A stretch of DNA of 64,000 nucleotides, taken from contig NZ_CP141821.1 of the NCBI RefSeq assembly GCF_035621495.1, positions 462,760 through 526,759 of the forward strand. Direction: 5' to 3'. The notes below the pieces were generated by a model. It was not told the origin of the DNA and did not search any database. It was given only the letters and a program-made list of their open reading frames with translations. Within the stretch, counting starts at the first letter, position 1. Each line of letters starts with the position of its first letter. This document shows, piece after piece, positions 49,420-62,578 of this stretch. This stretch comes from Thermococcus sp. SY098. Lineage in GTDB: Archaea; Methanobacteriota_B; Thermococci; Thermococcales; Thermococcaceae. Position numbers and translations under genes: made by a program.

Positions 49420-50055
49420 TCATACATGAAAAGCTTCCCCGATACTCAAAGGTTTTACCAACACCCAGACTCTCCTCTTTCTAAGTTCCTGCTGAAGTTT
49501 TTCGACACTTCCCGACCCATAAACTCCATAGTGCATCGGTATGACTATTCTTGGTCTCACGGCTTCAATTATATCAGCAGCTTCCCGCTCACTGGCTGTG
49601 GAGCGACCGCTTATCGGGACAAGGAGTATATCTACCATCCCTCTAAGTTTATTAAAAAGTGGTGTATAGTAGGTGTCTCCAGTATGCCAGACCCTCTTAT
49701 CTCCAAATATCAAATACCCGAGGGGGTACTGACTTGAGGGATGTTCAGCATATGTCCCCCTAATCCTGATCCCGTTTTTAAGCTGAAGTTCTTCTCCCTC
49801 CTCAATAGCTTGAACATCGGTTATTCCATCACTGATTGCCATTAAATAGACAGTTTTTGGCCCAATAACCTTTGCCTTTCTCAGTCTTGCCAAAAGAGGT
49901 GTTTTTCCATAGTGGTCACTGTGCTCATGAGTTACGAGAATGTAATCAACTTCCCCAATTTTATCATCGTCAACATCCGGATAGGGGTCTATCAGAATTC
50001 TCACTCCACTTGTCTCAATGAGAAAGCATGCGTGACCATACCACACAATTTTCAT
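49420..50055 (-). CDS. UPF0173 metal-dependent hydrolase (beta-lactamase fold)
   Basis: A 211-residue metallo-beta-lactamase fold hydrolase of the UPF0173 type. Metal ligands: THEHSDHYG (about residues 46-54), HTGDTYY (about 114-120) and IPMHYG (about 176-181). [20 protein letters not shown] starts the family domain. Substrate unknown; the family is annotated broadly as metal-dependent hydrolase. ATG 50055 has GGAGG before it. It lies directly upstream of radB on the same strand. Confidence 0.9.
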   Translation of the reverse strand: MKIVWYGHACFLIETSGVRILIDPYPDVDDDKIGEVDYILVTHEHSDHYGKTPLLARLRKAKVIGPKTVYLMAISDGITDVQAIEEGEELQLKNGIRIRGTYAEHPSSQYPLGYLIFGDKRVWHTGDTYYTPLFNKLRGMVDILLVPISGRSTASEREAADIIEAVRPRIVIPMHYGVYGSGSVEKLQQELRKRRVWVLVKPLSIGEAFHV

Positions 50056-50160
50056 TGGCTCTGCCTCCAAAATAAGACTTCGTTATCCTTAAACTTAAAT
50101 CTTTCCATTTGCTGCTTATTTCATTAAACAATCCAGTAACACTCGATAGTAAATAGTTGA

Positions 50161-50170
50161 GTTTATAAAT
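50161..50170 (+). promoter_or_regulatory. TATA element giving a leaderless ASCH mRNA
   Basis: GTTTATAAAT is centred 25 bases before ATG 50191, and no ribosome site lies between. The spacing equals the usual TATA-to-start distance, so the transcript probably begins at or next to the ATG. Confidence 0.5.
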
Positions 50171-50190
50171 GATGTCCAGAAGTAAAAGTA

Positions 50191-50553
50191 ATGAGGGAAA
50201 TGAAGGGATTGATAGTAAAAGAACCATTTGCTTCGTGGATCGTTGAAGGTAAAAAAGTTTGGGAGATCAGAAAGAGCAGAACAAAAATTAGAGGAGAGAT
50301 TTTTATAATAAGCAAAAAGAAGGCAATAGGGAAAGTTAAGTTGGTTGATGTCCTTGGGCCATTTACGCCAGAAGAACTGGCATATCACAAAGATAAGCAC
50401 TTGGCAGACTATGAATTTTTAAAGAGATATGCAAAGGGAAAGAAGCTTTATGCCTGGGTATTATCAAATCCCCAAAAATTTGAAGAGCCCAAGGAAGTCA
50501 TTATGGCAAACGGTGCCCAGATATGGGTCAACATCAGGGGGTTTAAAACATGA
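50191..50553 (+). CDS. ASCH domain protein
   Basis: A 120-residue ASCH-domain protein, a PUA-like fold that binds RNA or modified bases. Family features: KGLIVKEPFASWIVEGKKVW (about residues 5-24) with the conserved GKK-WE-R pattern (WEIRKSRTKIRGEI) and the later YAWVLSNPQKFEEP. The substrate is unknown; some relatives hydrolyse N4-acetylcytidine. A TATA 25 bases upstream implies a leaderless mRNA starting at this ATG. The downstream DUF1614 gene overlaps by 4 bases. Confidence 0.88.
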   Translation: MREMKGLIVKEPFASWIVEGKKVWEIRKSRTKIRGEIFIISKKKAIGKVKLVDVLGPFTPEELAYHKDKHLADYEFLKRYAKGKKLYAWVLSNPQKFEEPKEVIMANGAQIWVNIRGFKT

Positions 50554-51248
50554 AAAAGTTCTTCTTCCTTCCAGTAAGCTTGCCCTTCCTTATACTCCTC
50601 CTGCTGCTAATACCCATATTGTTTCTGCTTTTTGCAGGAACTATAACACTCGCATTTCAAAAGCTTGGACTTCCTCTCCCAGTTGCCTATACCTTATTCT
50701 GGGCATCACTAATTGGCAGCTTTATAAATATCCCCATAGCCGAGACCAAGACATATGCACCAATTTTAAAGATTAGAGAAGTCAGCTTCTTTGGCATCAG
50801 ATATCCAGTTCCCTACATTGATTGGGGAGAGCAAAAAATGGTTATTGCAATAAACGTAGGAGGAGCCCTTGTTCCTTTGAGCATAGTTACTTATGAACTT
50901 CTTAGATTCGCCATTGCTGGGAACATGGAGTTAATTATTAGGATCCTTGTAGCAATATTGATAGCTACAATATTCAGCAATTTTTTCTCCAAGCCTGTAA
51001 AAGGACTTGGAATAGCAATTCCAACATTTATCCCACCTTTAATAGCTGCATCCTTGGCTTTCCTTCTTGGAGGCCCTAACAAGCCAGCTATAGCATATGC
51101 AAGCGGCACCATGGGAGTTTTAATTGGGGCAGATCTACTTAACTGGAATAGAATCAAAGAACTTGGTGCTCCCATGGTAAGTATTGGAGGGGCTGGAACA
51201 TTTGATGGCATTTTCCTTGCCGGTATAATTGCGGTATTGCTGGTTTAG
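50550..51248 (+). CDS. DUF1614 membrane protein
   Basis: A 232-residue protein with about seven membrane helices. The family pattern is FWASLIGSFINIPIAETKTY (about residues 50-69), then IAINVGGALVPLSIVTYEL and the end MVSIGGAGTFDGIFLAGIIA. Function is unknown; the repeated small-residue GG and SIGGAGTFD motifs suggest a transporter or metal site. It is coupled by ATGA to the ASCH gene and followed 12 bases later by prs. Confidence 0.8.
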   Translation: MKKFFFLPVSLPFLILLLLLIPILFLLFAGTITLAFQKLGLPLPVAYTLFWASLIGSFINIPIAETKTYAPILKIREVSFFGIRYPVPYIDWGEQKMVIAINVGGALVPLSIVTYELLRFAIAGNMELIIRILVAILIATIFSNFFSKPVKGLGIAIPTFIPPLIAASLAFLLGGPNKPAIAYASGTMGVLIGADLLNWNRIKELGAPMVSIGGAGTFDGIFLAGIIAVLLV

Positions 51249-51260
51249 GAGGTGATAACA

Positions 51261-52115
51261 ATGAAAGTTGTTCTTGGTAGCGGTGCCCAGCATTTAAAAG
51301 AGGAAATCAGAAAAAAAATTCAAAACTATGGGAAAGAACTTCTCGAAGTAGAGATCAAGAAATTTCCGGACGGAGAGAAATACGTCAGGGTGCTTGGGGA
51401 GGGAAACAGAGCTATTGTTGTACAGTCAACTCACTTTCCTCAAGATGAACACATAATTGAGCTTCTGCTATTGGGGGATGCGCTCAAAGAAAGGGGATTT
51501 GAAAAGCTGATAGCAGTTGTTCCTTATCTTGCATATTCACGACAGGACAGGGTTACAAAGGATGGAGAACCAATAAGCGTTAGAGCTGTTATGAAGGCGA
51601 TGGGCATTTATTATGATGAACTCTATGTTTTTGACTTGCACAATCCAAAAACACTCGAATTTTTCCCAGGAAAGGCAGTTAACCTTAGTCCAGCAAGAGC
51701 AATAGCCGATTACTTCAAAGACAAGCTTGGAGAAGGAATAGTCCTGGCACCAGATAAAGGAGCTTTGGAGAGGGCAAAATCCGTTGCTGAGATTTTGAAT
51801 GTCGAATTTAGCCATTTTGAAAAGAAGAGAATTTCTCCAACTGAAGTCCAAATGACCCCAGTTGACATAGATGTAACTGGAAAAAATGTACTCATAGTAG
51901 ATGACATCATAAGTACGGGTGGCACAATGATAAGAGCAGCAAACATACTGAGGAGAATGGGGGCAAAGAGAATATATGTTGCAGCAACCCATGGAGTCTT
52001 TGCTGGGGGGGCTATAGAGAAAGTCAGCAAAGCTGTCGATGAACTCGCAGTAACAAATACCATTCCAACCCCAGTTTCAAAAATCAGCGTTGTTGAAGAT
52101 ATCTTGATGATTTAA
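51261..52115 (+). CDS. prs: Ribose-phosphate pyrophosphokinase
   Basis: A 284-residue PRPP synthase that makes phosphoribosyl pyrophosphate from ribose 5-phosphate and ATP, feeding nucleotide and tryptophan synthesis. Motifs: [15 protein letters not shown] near the N-terminus, [12 protein letters not shown] (about residues 91-102), LHNPKT and the PRPP loop [12 protein letters not shown] (about 212-223). Length fits the archaeal class. ATG 51261 follows GGAGGTGATAACA. The gene just precedes the rRNA operon. Confidence 0.96.
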   Translation: MKVVLGSGAQHLKEEIRKKIQNYGKELLEVEIKKFPDGEKYVRVLGEGNRAIVVQSTHFPQDEHIIELLLLGDALKERGFEKLIAVVPYLAYSRQDRVTKDGEPISVRAVMKAMGIYYDELYVFDLHNPKTLEFFPGKAVNLSPARAIADYFKDKLGEGIVLAPDKGALERAKSVAEILNVEFSHFEKKRISPTEVQMTPVDIDVTGKNVLIVDDIISTGGTMIRAANILRRMGAKRIYVAATHGVFAGGAIEKVSKAVDELAVTNTIPTPVSKISVVEDILMI

Positions 52116-52186
52116 ATTTTAACATTTTTATGTTTATTTTTGTGCATATCATGACATTATTTAGCATTAATTTGGAAATTTTTCAG

Positions 52187-52195
52187 ATATATAAG
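52187..52195 (+). promoter_or_regulatory. rRNA operon promoter, TATA element
   Basis: ATATATAAG in an AT-rich stretch lies about 290 bases before 16S, with transcription expected to begin near 52220, where the GC-rich leader starts. The leader (about 52220-52479) holds no protein gene but several GC-rich hairpins, such as GAGCCCCC with GGGGGCAC near 52242-52263. Confidence 0.6.
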
Positions 52196-52394
52196 GATTT
52201 TGCAAAAATTTTTTATTGGTGGTGTTGCTAAGTATTGGGTGGAGCCCCCGAATAAGGGGGCACAAGCCCAGGCACAAGACGGCGGCGTCGGGGGGACTGG
52301 GTGCAAAGCACCCAACATGAACCCCGCCCTCCAGCCATGGGCACAACCAATGCACTCCCGAGGAAAACCCGAAAGGGGACCCCTCGGGGGTAAG

Positions 52395-52428
52395 GCAGGC
52401 CCAACACCCCGACTAAACCCCGGATGGG
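52395..52428 (+). other. 5' strand of the 16S processing stem
   Basis: GCAGGCCCAACACCCC (52395-52410) and CCCCGGATGGG (52418-52428) pair perfectly with 54009-54024 and 53991-54001 after 16S. The 7-base gaps on both strands hold TAAA and TTTA, which can pair to make a bulge-helix-bulge like that cut by EndA. This frees pre-16S. Confidence 0.8.
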
Positions 52429-52479
52429 ATTTTGGTACTCCCCTTTATGGGGAGTCCCACCGGCCGTACTCCTATAGCA

Positions 52480-53979
<1,500 letters not shown>

Positions 53980-53990
53980 ATCGCCGGAAA

Positions 53991-54024
53991 CCCATCCGGG
54001 GGGTTTAAGGGGTGTTGGGCCTGC
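53991..54024 (+). other. 3' strand of the 16S processing stem
   Basis: CCCATCCGGGG (53991-54001) and GGGGTGTTGGGCCTGC (54009-54024) are the complements of 52418-52428 and 52395-52410. The stem closes just before tRNA-Ala. Confidence 0.8.
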
Positions 54025-54031
54025 TTAGCGT

Positions 54032-54108
54032 GGGCCGGTAGCTCAGCCTGGGAGAGCGCCGGCTTTGCAAGCCGGAGGCCCCGGGTTCAAATCCCGGCCG
54101 GTCCACCA
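54032..54108 (+). tRNA. tRNA-Ala (TGC) in the 16S-23S spacer, CCA encoded
   Basis: Cloverleaf: acceptor GGGCCGG/CCGGTCC, D arm GCTC/GAGC, anticodon arm CCGGC-TTTGCAA-GCCGG with TGC at 54066-54068, T arm CCGGG/CCCGG, then A and CCA. A spacer tRNA-Ala is standard in Euryarchaeota. No intron. Confidence 0.97.
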
Positions 54109-54178
54109 CGAAGAGGTGCACATCCCGAGCAACGCTCGGGGTGGAAGGGCCCTAGACCCCGAACAGGGGTCACGATGA

Positions 54179-54235
54179 GGGCCGTGCATAGGCGGATTGG
54201 CCCAAAAAATGCCCAGCCCCTTGAGTAAGGGGCAA

Positions 54236-54240
<5 letters not shown>
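54179..54240 (+). other. 5' strand of the 23S processing stem
   Basis: The 24 bases at 54179-54202 pair perfectly with 57284-57307. ATGCCCAGCCCCT (54209-54221) pairs with 57265-57277, and AGGGGCAAGAAAC (54228-54240) with 57247-57259. The internal bulges form the bulge-helix-bulge cut site. Confidence 0.85.
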
Positions 54241-57246
<3,006 letters not shown>

Positions 57247-57252
<6 letters not shown>

Positions 57253-57307
57253 TGCCCCTGAAAGAGGGGCTGGGCATTTGATAGGCCAATCCGCCTATGC
57301 ACGGCCC
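57247..57307 (+). other. 3' strand of the 23S processing stem
   Basis: This is the complement of 54179-54240 as described there. The segment CAATCCGCCT inside it (57288-57297) is also a perfect 10-base match to the D' guide of the sRNA at 16588-16640. Confidence 0.85.
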
Positions 57308-57335
57308 TCAAAAGTTTGACCTTTTCTGGGGAATT

Positions 57336-57352
57336 TTCTAATGTTATTAGAA
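57336..57352 (+). terminator. Hairpin after the rRNA operon
   Basis: TTCTAAT-GTT-ATTAGAA has perfect 7-bp arms and is preceded by T-rich stretches. It is a plausible end of the rRNA transcript. The gap 57308-57416 also contains the promoter of the next gene. Confidence 0.35.
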
Positions 57353-57416
57353 TAAAACCTAAGCGTTTGGAGAATGTCTTATAACCCAAAGCCCATAAAT
57401 ATGTTAGGGTGGTTAA

Positions 57417-57890
57417 ATGAGGCTACTGATTTTAGATTTGGATGGCACTTTATGGGATCACGAAGATGCTTCTCAGCTTGTACCACCTTTTGAGGTTCAT
57501 GATGATACTGTGATTGATGCTTATGGCAATAAGCTTTCACTGTTTCCAGGCGTTAGAGAATTCCTAAACTGGGCAAAAGACAGGTTTATCCTGAGTATAG
57601 CAAGTTGGAATATGGAAGAACTCGTCAGACCAATTCTTGAAGCTCTTGAGCTCTGGGACTACTTCATCTTTCCTAAAATTGAGAATCATCCAGATAAAGC
57701 AAGTATGATTTTAAGAACAGTAGAACAGCTCAAGAGCATAGGGTATGAAGTTGATGAAATAGTTTACATTGACGACAGGACAATCCACCTTAAAGACATA
57801 AAAAGGGAAATCCCAAATGTTAAATTCATTCAAATGTGGATTGATGTAAAAAGTTTTGAAGAGCTGGAAAAAGTCTTGGAGGGTTTATGA
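57417..57890 (+). CDS. HAD-type magnesium-dependent phosphatase (MDP-1-like)
   Basis: A 157-residue HAD phosphatase of the MDP-1 type. The nucleophile motif is LILDLDGTLW (Asp7, Asp9), motif II SIASWN and motif IV IVYIDDRTIHL (about residues 119-129) with its acidic pair. There is only a minimal cap. MDP-1 enzymes dephosphorylate protein tyrosines or glycated fructosamine phosphates, but the substrate here is unknown. GGTGGTTAA precedes the ATG. The DUF366 gene overlaps by 4 bases. Confidence 0.88.
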   Translation: MRLLILDLDGTLWDHEDASQLVPPFEVHDDTVIDAYGNKLSLFPGVREFLNWAKDRFILSIASWNMEELVRPILEALELWDYFIFPKIENHPDKASMILRTVEQLKSIGYEVDEIVYIDDRTIHLKDIKREIPNVKFIQMWIDVKSFEELEKVLEGL

Positions 57891-58456
57891 TGAAACTCTT
57901 AGTTATTAAAGACAAAAGAATTGATTACGATGGCTCGGCAATAAGAAGCCACTGGGCTTATAGAAATTTTGGTATTCTTGGAAACTCCATAGTTGTTTTT
58001 AGAGGTAGGTGTGATGTGAAAGTCGAAGAGATGATTGACATTGAAGATGTGAGAGCTCAAAAAGAAATCAAAAGCAACGATATGGTTCATTACATAATCG
58101 AGGTTTTTGACTTTCCCAACGTTCTACTTGCATCAGCATTGCAAAAGCTGTTCATAGCAAAGATTTGTGAGCTCCTATCTGAATATGATGTGAAAGCCAG
58201 ACGAAAGGGGGATGACATATATGTTGAAGACAGAAAGCTCAGCATCTCAATAGCAACCGTTTCTCCAGTTAGCATTAAAATCCACATAGGTATAAACGTT
58301 GAAGCTAAAGGAATACCCAAAGATGTCAATGCTATTGGCTTAAAGGAGATTGGAATTAGGGATGTTGAAACTTTTATGGAAGAGAGCGGGAAAGCTTTAC
58401 AAGAAGAGTTCAATAAGGTGAAAAAGGACAGCTTAAAAGTTAGATGGACCGAGTAA
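57887..58456 (+). CDS. DUF366 family protein
   Basis: A 189-residue archaeal DUF366 protein. The conserved pattern is YDGSAIRSHWAYRNFGILGN (about residues 14-33) with SIVVFRGRCDV, and SIKIHIGINVEAKGIPKDV later. Function unknown; the fold is likely alpha/beta with a possible nucleotide or metal site at the RSHW segment. It is coupled (ATGA) to the HAD phosphatase and convergent with the next gene, whose stop adjoins its own. Confidence 0.85.
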   Translation: MMKLLVIKDKRIDYDGSAIRSHWAYRNFGILGNSIVVFRGRCDVKVEEMIDIEDVRAQKEIKSNDMVHYIIEVFDFPNVLLASALQKLFIAKICELLSEYDVKARRKGDDIYVEDRKLSISIATVSPVSIKIHIGINVEAKGIPKDVNAIGLKEIGIRDVETFMEESGKALQEEFNKVKKDSLKVRWTE

Positions 58457-59056
58457 TTACAAGATCCCCTTTATTAAAACCCCAACAAGAGGGACTGCTA
58501 AGTTATCGTCAAGAAACCTTTGATACTCCGCCAATGTAAGTATCCCCGCCCAGATAACCTTTGATACAATCGAAGACTGTGGGAAAATAATCGCTACTAT
58601 TATGACCGCGGAAATTAAGTATCCCAAGCTACCAATCCAATGCTTTCTGAGCCTAACATTGAATCCCTTTGCCTTAAAGTAGAAAAATCTCAGTATTCCA
58701 GTGACACCATCACTTATTGCCATCACAAGAAGAATTACGACGGCGTATTCCTTCTCAATGAACCAAGCAACAGCTGCGGCTGAAAATGCAAAGAAAACTT
58801 CACCATAATTATTTTTTATTTGATACCACGACAGCTCATCCTTTTTTATATGTGTGAACAGCTGAAAAGCCCCAAACAAAAATGCTGCAGCTGCGAAAAT
58901 TTCTCGAGCAATTAGCCCAGCATTATAAAACAATACAGCTGGAACAATGCTGAAATGAATTATCTTCCTGTTCACCCATGCATATTCCTCTCCAAGATAC
59001 CTCGTTATCCATATTGCAAAGAGGATAGTTGCCGCCGCAATCCCCGCATAGAGCAT
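58457..59056 (-). CDS. Diacylglycerol/polyprenol kinase family membrane protein
   Basis: A 199-residue protein with about six membrane helices. WVNRKIIHFSIVPAVLFYNA (about residues 27-46), VMAISDGVTGILRFFY and the C-terminal FLDDNLAVPLVGV are the marks of the CTP-dependent dolichol kinase/phosphatidate cytidylyltransferase superfamily. It probably phosphorylates a prenol or glycerolipid with CTP, feeding lipid-carrier pools for glycosylation (inference). GGTGGAATC precedes the ATG. Confidence 0.8.
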   Translation of the reverse strand: MLYAGIAAATILFAIWITRYLGEEYAWVNRKIIHFSIVPAVLFYNAGLIAREIFAAAAFLFGAFQLFTHIKKDELSWYQIKNNYGEVFFAFSAAAVAWFIEKEYAVVILLVMAISDGVTGILRFFYFKAKGFNVRLRKHWIGSLGYLISAVIIVAIIFPQSSIVSKVIWAGILTLAEYQRFLDDNLAVPLVGVLIKGIL

Positions 59057-59124
59057 GATTCCACCAAATGAAAAATTGAAAATGGAACTAATATATTTTT
59101 CGTCTGACGCCTAATATTGAGTAG

Positions 59125-60024
59125 CTAAAAGCCGAAAGCATTTTTAGCATTCAGAAGAGCCCAATAGAAGTCATTGGAATGGACTATAATGAAATGATCT
59201 TTTTCATTACTGAGCTCTCCTCTTGACTTTCCTTCCAGCTTCCCATAAAGCCCGATAATCTTAATTTTTGGATATGTTGTTGAAAGCTTAAGTGTTACTC
59301 TCTCTGCCTTTCCTTCCCTCCACACTATGCCAACTTTTAAGCCAGCTTTTGTTTCCGTTCTCTTTTTCAAACCCAGCTTGAGATATTGTAAAACTTCTTC
59401 ATTTACTCTATTTTTCTCTGCCTTTTCATTTAGGTACTCCTTAACCAGTTCAAATGACTCCAAGCTCATATTGTAGCCAAAAACAGGGATGCCAAGATTT
59501 TTGGCCTTCCGCCCCTTATAGGAATAAACCTCAATCTCTTTTCCATTGCTTTTTGATGCAAAATACATGCCTTTCGGTCGTTCATTAGCAAATCCTCCAA
59601 GTTTTTCAGTTATATTTCCAAAAGCATCGATAGGTAACGAAAAGCTGGCCCAAGTACTCCAGATTCTCGGAGGCACCCTCACAAAGCCTAAATCCTCAAG
59701 ATGATAGTTTTTAACTTCAAACTCCAATTTCAAGAACCCTTTCTCATTTATTAGCAGTTTCAATAGTGCTCTTTCTGGGCTAATTTCAGCAAAGTTACCG
59801 TTCTCTTTAATTTTCCTACCCTTTAGCAGCTTATCTTTTCTGAGTTTTCTACCAGTTTTAAAGGCTGCCACAACTGGTATTGGAGTTGCAAAGCCTTTTT
59901 CTTTGTCATAAGGTACTTTAAATCCTGCTTTTAGAAGCTCTTCTTGGATTTCCAAAGATGCTGGAAAGAACACTTGAAAACTTTCAAGCTCATAACTTCC
60001 TAATTCGTGCCAACCCATTTTCAT
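59125..60024 (-). CDS. Unknown conserved-looking cytosolic protein
   Basis: A 299-residue protein starting MKMGWHELGSYELESFQVFF. I do not recognise the family. It is basic and beta-rich, with no membrane segment or cysteine cluster. Blocks likely to matter are GFVRVPPRIWSTWASFSLPI and HFIIVHSNDFYWALLNAKNA near the end. The ATG may be 60024 or 60018: GGTG is 3 or 9 bases upstream. A palindromic AACTTTATAAAGTT (60073-60086) serves as its promoter, divergent from lysS. Confidence 0.6.
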   Translation of the reverse strand: MKMGWHELGSYELESFQVFFPASLEIQEELLKAGFKVPYDKEKGFATPIPVVAAFKTGRKLRKDKLLKGRKIKENGNFAEISPERALLKLLINEKGFLKLEFEVKNYHLEDLGFVRVPPRIWSTWASFSLPIDAFGNITEKLGGFANERPKGMYFASKSNGKEIEVYSYKGRKAKNLGIPVFGYNMSLESFELVKEYLNEKAEKNRVNEEVLQYLKLGLKKRTETKAGLKVGIVWREGKAERVTLKLSTTYPKIKIIGLYGKLEGKSRGELSNEKDHFIIVHSNDFYWALLNAKNAFGF

Positions 60025-60072
60025 CAACACCTTTGTTTTTGCTTTTACTTTTCTTATTAGTTATACATCAAC

Positions 60073-60086
60073 AACTTTATAAAGTT
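60073..60086. promoter_or_regulatory. Palindromic TATA element between divergent genes
   Basis: AACTTTATAAAGTT is a perfect 14-bp palindrome about 50 bases from the leftward start. The lysS gene also has its own TATA-like CTTAAAAAG near 60108. Confidence 0.45.
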
Positions 60087-60145
60087 TTCGAAGAAAGAGC
60101 CAAAGCTTAAAAAGTGTCTCTCATATTTACCAGCAGGTGGTGAGA

Positions 60146-61726
60146 ATGGTTCATTGGGCAGATTACATGGCTGAAAAGATAATACGAGAGAGAGGTGACA
60201 AAGAGGAATACGTCGTTGAAAGCGGCATAACTCCGAGCGGATACGTCCATATTGGCAATTTTAGGGAGCTTTTCACCGCTTACATTGTCGGTCATGCGTT
60301 AAAAGACAAAGGGAAAAAAGTTAGGCACATTCATATGTGGGATGATTACGATAGGTTCAGAAAAGTTCCAAAAAATGTTCCAAGCGAATGGAAAGAATAC
60401 TTGACAATGCCGGTCAGTGAAGTGCCCGATCCTTGGGGTTGCCATAACAGCTATGCAGAACATTTCATGGAGCTCTTTGAAAGTGAAGTTGAAAAACTCG
60501 GCATAGAAGTCGATTTCCTGAGAGCGAGCAAGCTTTACAAGAGTGGGGAATATGCCAACGATATAAAAAAGGCTCTTGAGAATAGAGACAAGATAGTTGC
60601 AATCCTTAACAAATTCCGCGACATGGCAAAACAGCCTCATTTAGAAGAGAGTTGGCAGCCAGTTCAAATTTACTGTCCAAAGTGCAGAAAAGAGGCGAAT
60701 TTTATTCAGTGGGACGGTGGATGGAAGATAGAATACAAGTGCCCACATTGTGGAAGCGAAGGAAAGACAGACATAAGGGAAGGAAATGTAAAGCTGAGAT
60801 GGCGTGTGGATTGGCCCATGAGATGGGCGCACTTTGGAGTTGATTTTGAACCTGCAGGGAAAGATCACCTGGCAGCTGGTTCGAGCTTTGATACTGGGAG
60901 AGAAATTATCAAAGCAGTTTATGGCAAAGAGCCTCCACTAACACTCATGTACGAGTTTGTTGGAATAAAAGGACAAAAAGGTAAGATGAGCGGCTCAAAA
61001 GGCAACGTTATCCTACTCAGCGACCTCTATGAAGTTCTTGAGCCTGGAGTAATAAGGTTCCTCTATGCCAGACACAGGCCAAATAAGGAAATTAAGATTG
61101 ACCTCGGTTTGGGTTTGCTGAACCTCTACGATGAATTCGATAAAGTCGAGCGCATATACTTTGGCCTTGAAAAGGCAAAAAATAAGGAGGAAGAAATTGA
61201 GCTCAAAAGAACATATGAGCTCTCAATGCCAAAAATTCCCAGGCGGTTAGTTGCCCAGGCACCATTTAGATTTCTCGTTGTCCTTGTGCAGATGCCACAC
61301 TTGGATGAAGATAAAATTATTGAAATCCTCAAAAAGCAAGGTCATATCCCCCAGAATCTTACCGAAGAAGATACCGAAAGAATAAAACTCAGGATTATGC
61401 TCGCAAAGAACTGGGTAATCAAATACGCTCCAGACACAGTGAAATTCTCAATCCTCCAAGAGCTTCCAAGAATTGAGATAAGCGAAGAAATTAAAGAAGC
61501 CCTCAGAGAAGTTGCCAACTGGTTGGAAAGTAGAGAGGAATTCAGCGTTAATGAGCTTAACAATATAATTTTTGATGCTGCAAAGAAGCGCAACATTCCA
61601 AGCAAACAGTGGTTCAAGATTCTCTATCAGCTGTTCATCGGCAAAGACAGAGGACCAAGATTAGCAAGCTTCTTGGCTTCTCTTGACAAAAAATTCGTAA
61701 TCAGAAGGCTTAGGCTTGAAGCTTAA
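60146..61726 (+). CDS. lysS: Lysyl-tRNA synthetase, class I
   Basis: A 526-residue class I LysRS, the archaeal type unrelated to the class II bacterial enzyme. The HIGH-like motif is [10 protein letters not shown] (about residues 30-39) and KMSKS is [10 protein letters not shown] (about 277-286). A zinc finger, [10 protein letters not shown] and CPHCG (about 176-198), is typical. It charges tRNA-Lys with lysine. ATG 60146 follows GGTGGTGAGA; the frame to 60137 begins with GTG codons. Confidence 0.96.
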   Translation: MVHWADYMAEKIIRERGDKEEYVVESGITPSGYVHIGNFRELFTAYIVGHALKDKGKKVRHIHMWDDYDRFRKVPKNVPSEWKEYLTMPVSEVPDPWGCHNSYAEHFMELFESEVEKLGIEVDFLRASKLYKSGEYANDIKKALENRDKIVAILNKFRDMAKQPHLEESWQPVQIYCPKCRKEANFIQWDGGWKIEYKCPHCGSEGKTDIREGNVKLRWRVDWPMRWAHFGVDFEPAGKDHLAAGSSFDTGREIIKAVYGKEPPLTLMYEFVGIKGQKGKMSGSKGNVILLSDLYEVLEPGVIRFLYARHRPNKEIKIDLGLGLLNLYDEFDKVERIYFGLEKAKNKEEEIELKRTYELSMPKIPRRLVAQAPFRFLVVLVQMPHLDEDKIIEILKKQGHIPQNLTEEDTERIKLRIMLAKNWVIKYAPDTVKFSILQELPRIEISEEIKEALREVANWLESREEFSVNELNNIIFDAAKKRNIPSKQWFKILYQLFIGKDRGPRLASFLASLDKKFVIRRLRLEA

Positions 61727-61847
61727 TTCCCTATTTTCGATTATATTTTGTCCAAAGATAACCAAAATCTCAAAATTTTCAGAAAATCTTACATTTAGCT
61801 CTGCATTATCTTTTTAACATTTCATTCTCCAAAGTTCTATGGTGATA

Positions 61848-62432
61848 ATGGTGGAGTTTAATCTCATCATCGCTGGAGTTGGGGGTCAAGGAGGATTAAC
61901 TCTTTCAAGAATAATTGGAAATGCTGCAATGCATGAGGGTTACAGGGTCAGAATAGGAGAAACACTTGGTATGAGTCAGCGATATGGTAGTGTTCTCTCA
62001 TATCTGCGCTTTGGTGAAGAGGTTTATTCTCCACTCATTGAAGAAGGTGAGGCTGATTTAATGTTCGCTTTAGAACCAGCAGAAGCCCTAAGAAACGCAC
62101 GCTTTTTAAGCAAAAAGAGCCATGCAATTGTAAATGCCTATCCAATACACACAGCAACAACGCTGGTAGGAAAGGAAAGGTATCCCAATTTAGATGAAAT
62201 AAAAGAAGCGCTCCTAAAGATTTGTCCCACTGATATGCTCAACTTCCAAGAGGTGGCAGATAAAATAAATCCAAGAACTTTGGGTGTTGTAATGCTTGGA
62301 TATGCCTATGGAAGGGGTCTCATTCCCCTTAAAAAAGACAGTTTAAGAGAAGGAATAAAAGAGACTCTTAAAGAAAAACTCTGGGAAATTAACTTTAGGG
62401 CTCTTGAAGAGGGTATAAAATTAGTTCGTTAA
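61848..62432 (+). CDS. iorB: Indolepyruvate:ferredoxin oxidoreductase beta subunit-like
   Basis: A 194-residue 2-oxoacid:acceptor oxidoreductase gamma-type domain, best matching IorB. FNLIIAGVGGQGGLTLSRII (about residues 4-23) holds the GxGGQG CoA/nucleotide loop, and GETLGMSQRYGSVLSYLRFG (about 38-57) the family core. IorAB oxidises aryl pyruvates from aromatic amino acids to aryl-acetyl-CoA. No iorA gene is beside it in this window. The start could be ATG 61848 or GTG 61851, the latter at better distance from GGTG. Confidence 0.85.
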   Translation: MVEFNLIIAGVGGQGGLTLSRIIGNAAMHEGYRVRIGETLGMSQRYGSVLSYLRFGEEVYSPLIEEGEADLMFALEPAEALRNARFLSKKSHAIVNAYPIHTATTLVGKERYPNLDEIKEALLKICPTDMLNFQEVADKINPRTLGVVMLGYAYGRGLIPLKKDSLREGIKETLKEKLWEINFRALEEGIKLVR

Positions 62433-62470
62433 CTTTGCTCTTCTCACAATCTTTATATATTCTGCACAAT

Positions 62471-62478
62471 CTATATAG
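62471..62478 (+). promoter_or_regulatory. CTATATAG motif upstream of the PhoU-like gene
   Basis: Same octamer as the tandem pair before the phosphate transporter (25621-25637). Another TATA-like stretch, TTTATATATT, precedes it by about 10 bases. Transcription from here would give a leader of about 80 nt including the short upstream ORF. Confidence 0.35.
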
Positions 62479-62515
62479 GCATTGACTGTCAGTAATTTCA
62501 ACACTGGTGAGAACT

Positions 62516-62551
62516 ATGATGATATATACCGGAATAGATAAGAGGGAATGA
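62516..62551 (+). CDS. Possible 11-codon upstream ORF (leader peptide)
   Basis: ATG 62516 is preceded by GGTGAGAACT, as good a ribosome site as those of real genes here. The ORF reads MMIYTGIDKRE and stops with TGA, 27 bases before the PhoU-like start. It may regulate that gene's translation, or be chance. No homologue can be checked here. Confidence 0.35.
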   Translation: MMIYTGIDKRE

Positions 62552-62578
62552 CCTTTGGCATTCTTGAGGTGGTAAAAG

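Noticed and set aside
52240-52400. Possible SRP (7S) RNA in the rRNA leader, because of GTGCAAAGCACCCAACATG
   Set aside because: The conserved helix 8 GGAAG/AGCA region is missing and the segment leads directly into the 16S processing stem.
62516-62575. C/D RNA starting at ATGATGA before the PhoU-like gene
   Set aside because: No CTGA box at proper spacing and no rRNA match; the short ORF reading fits better.
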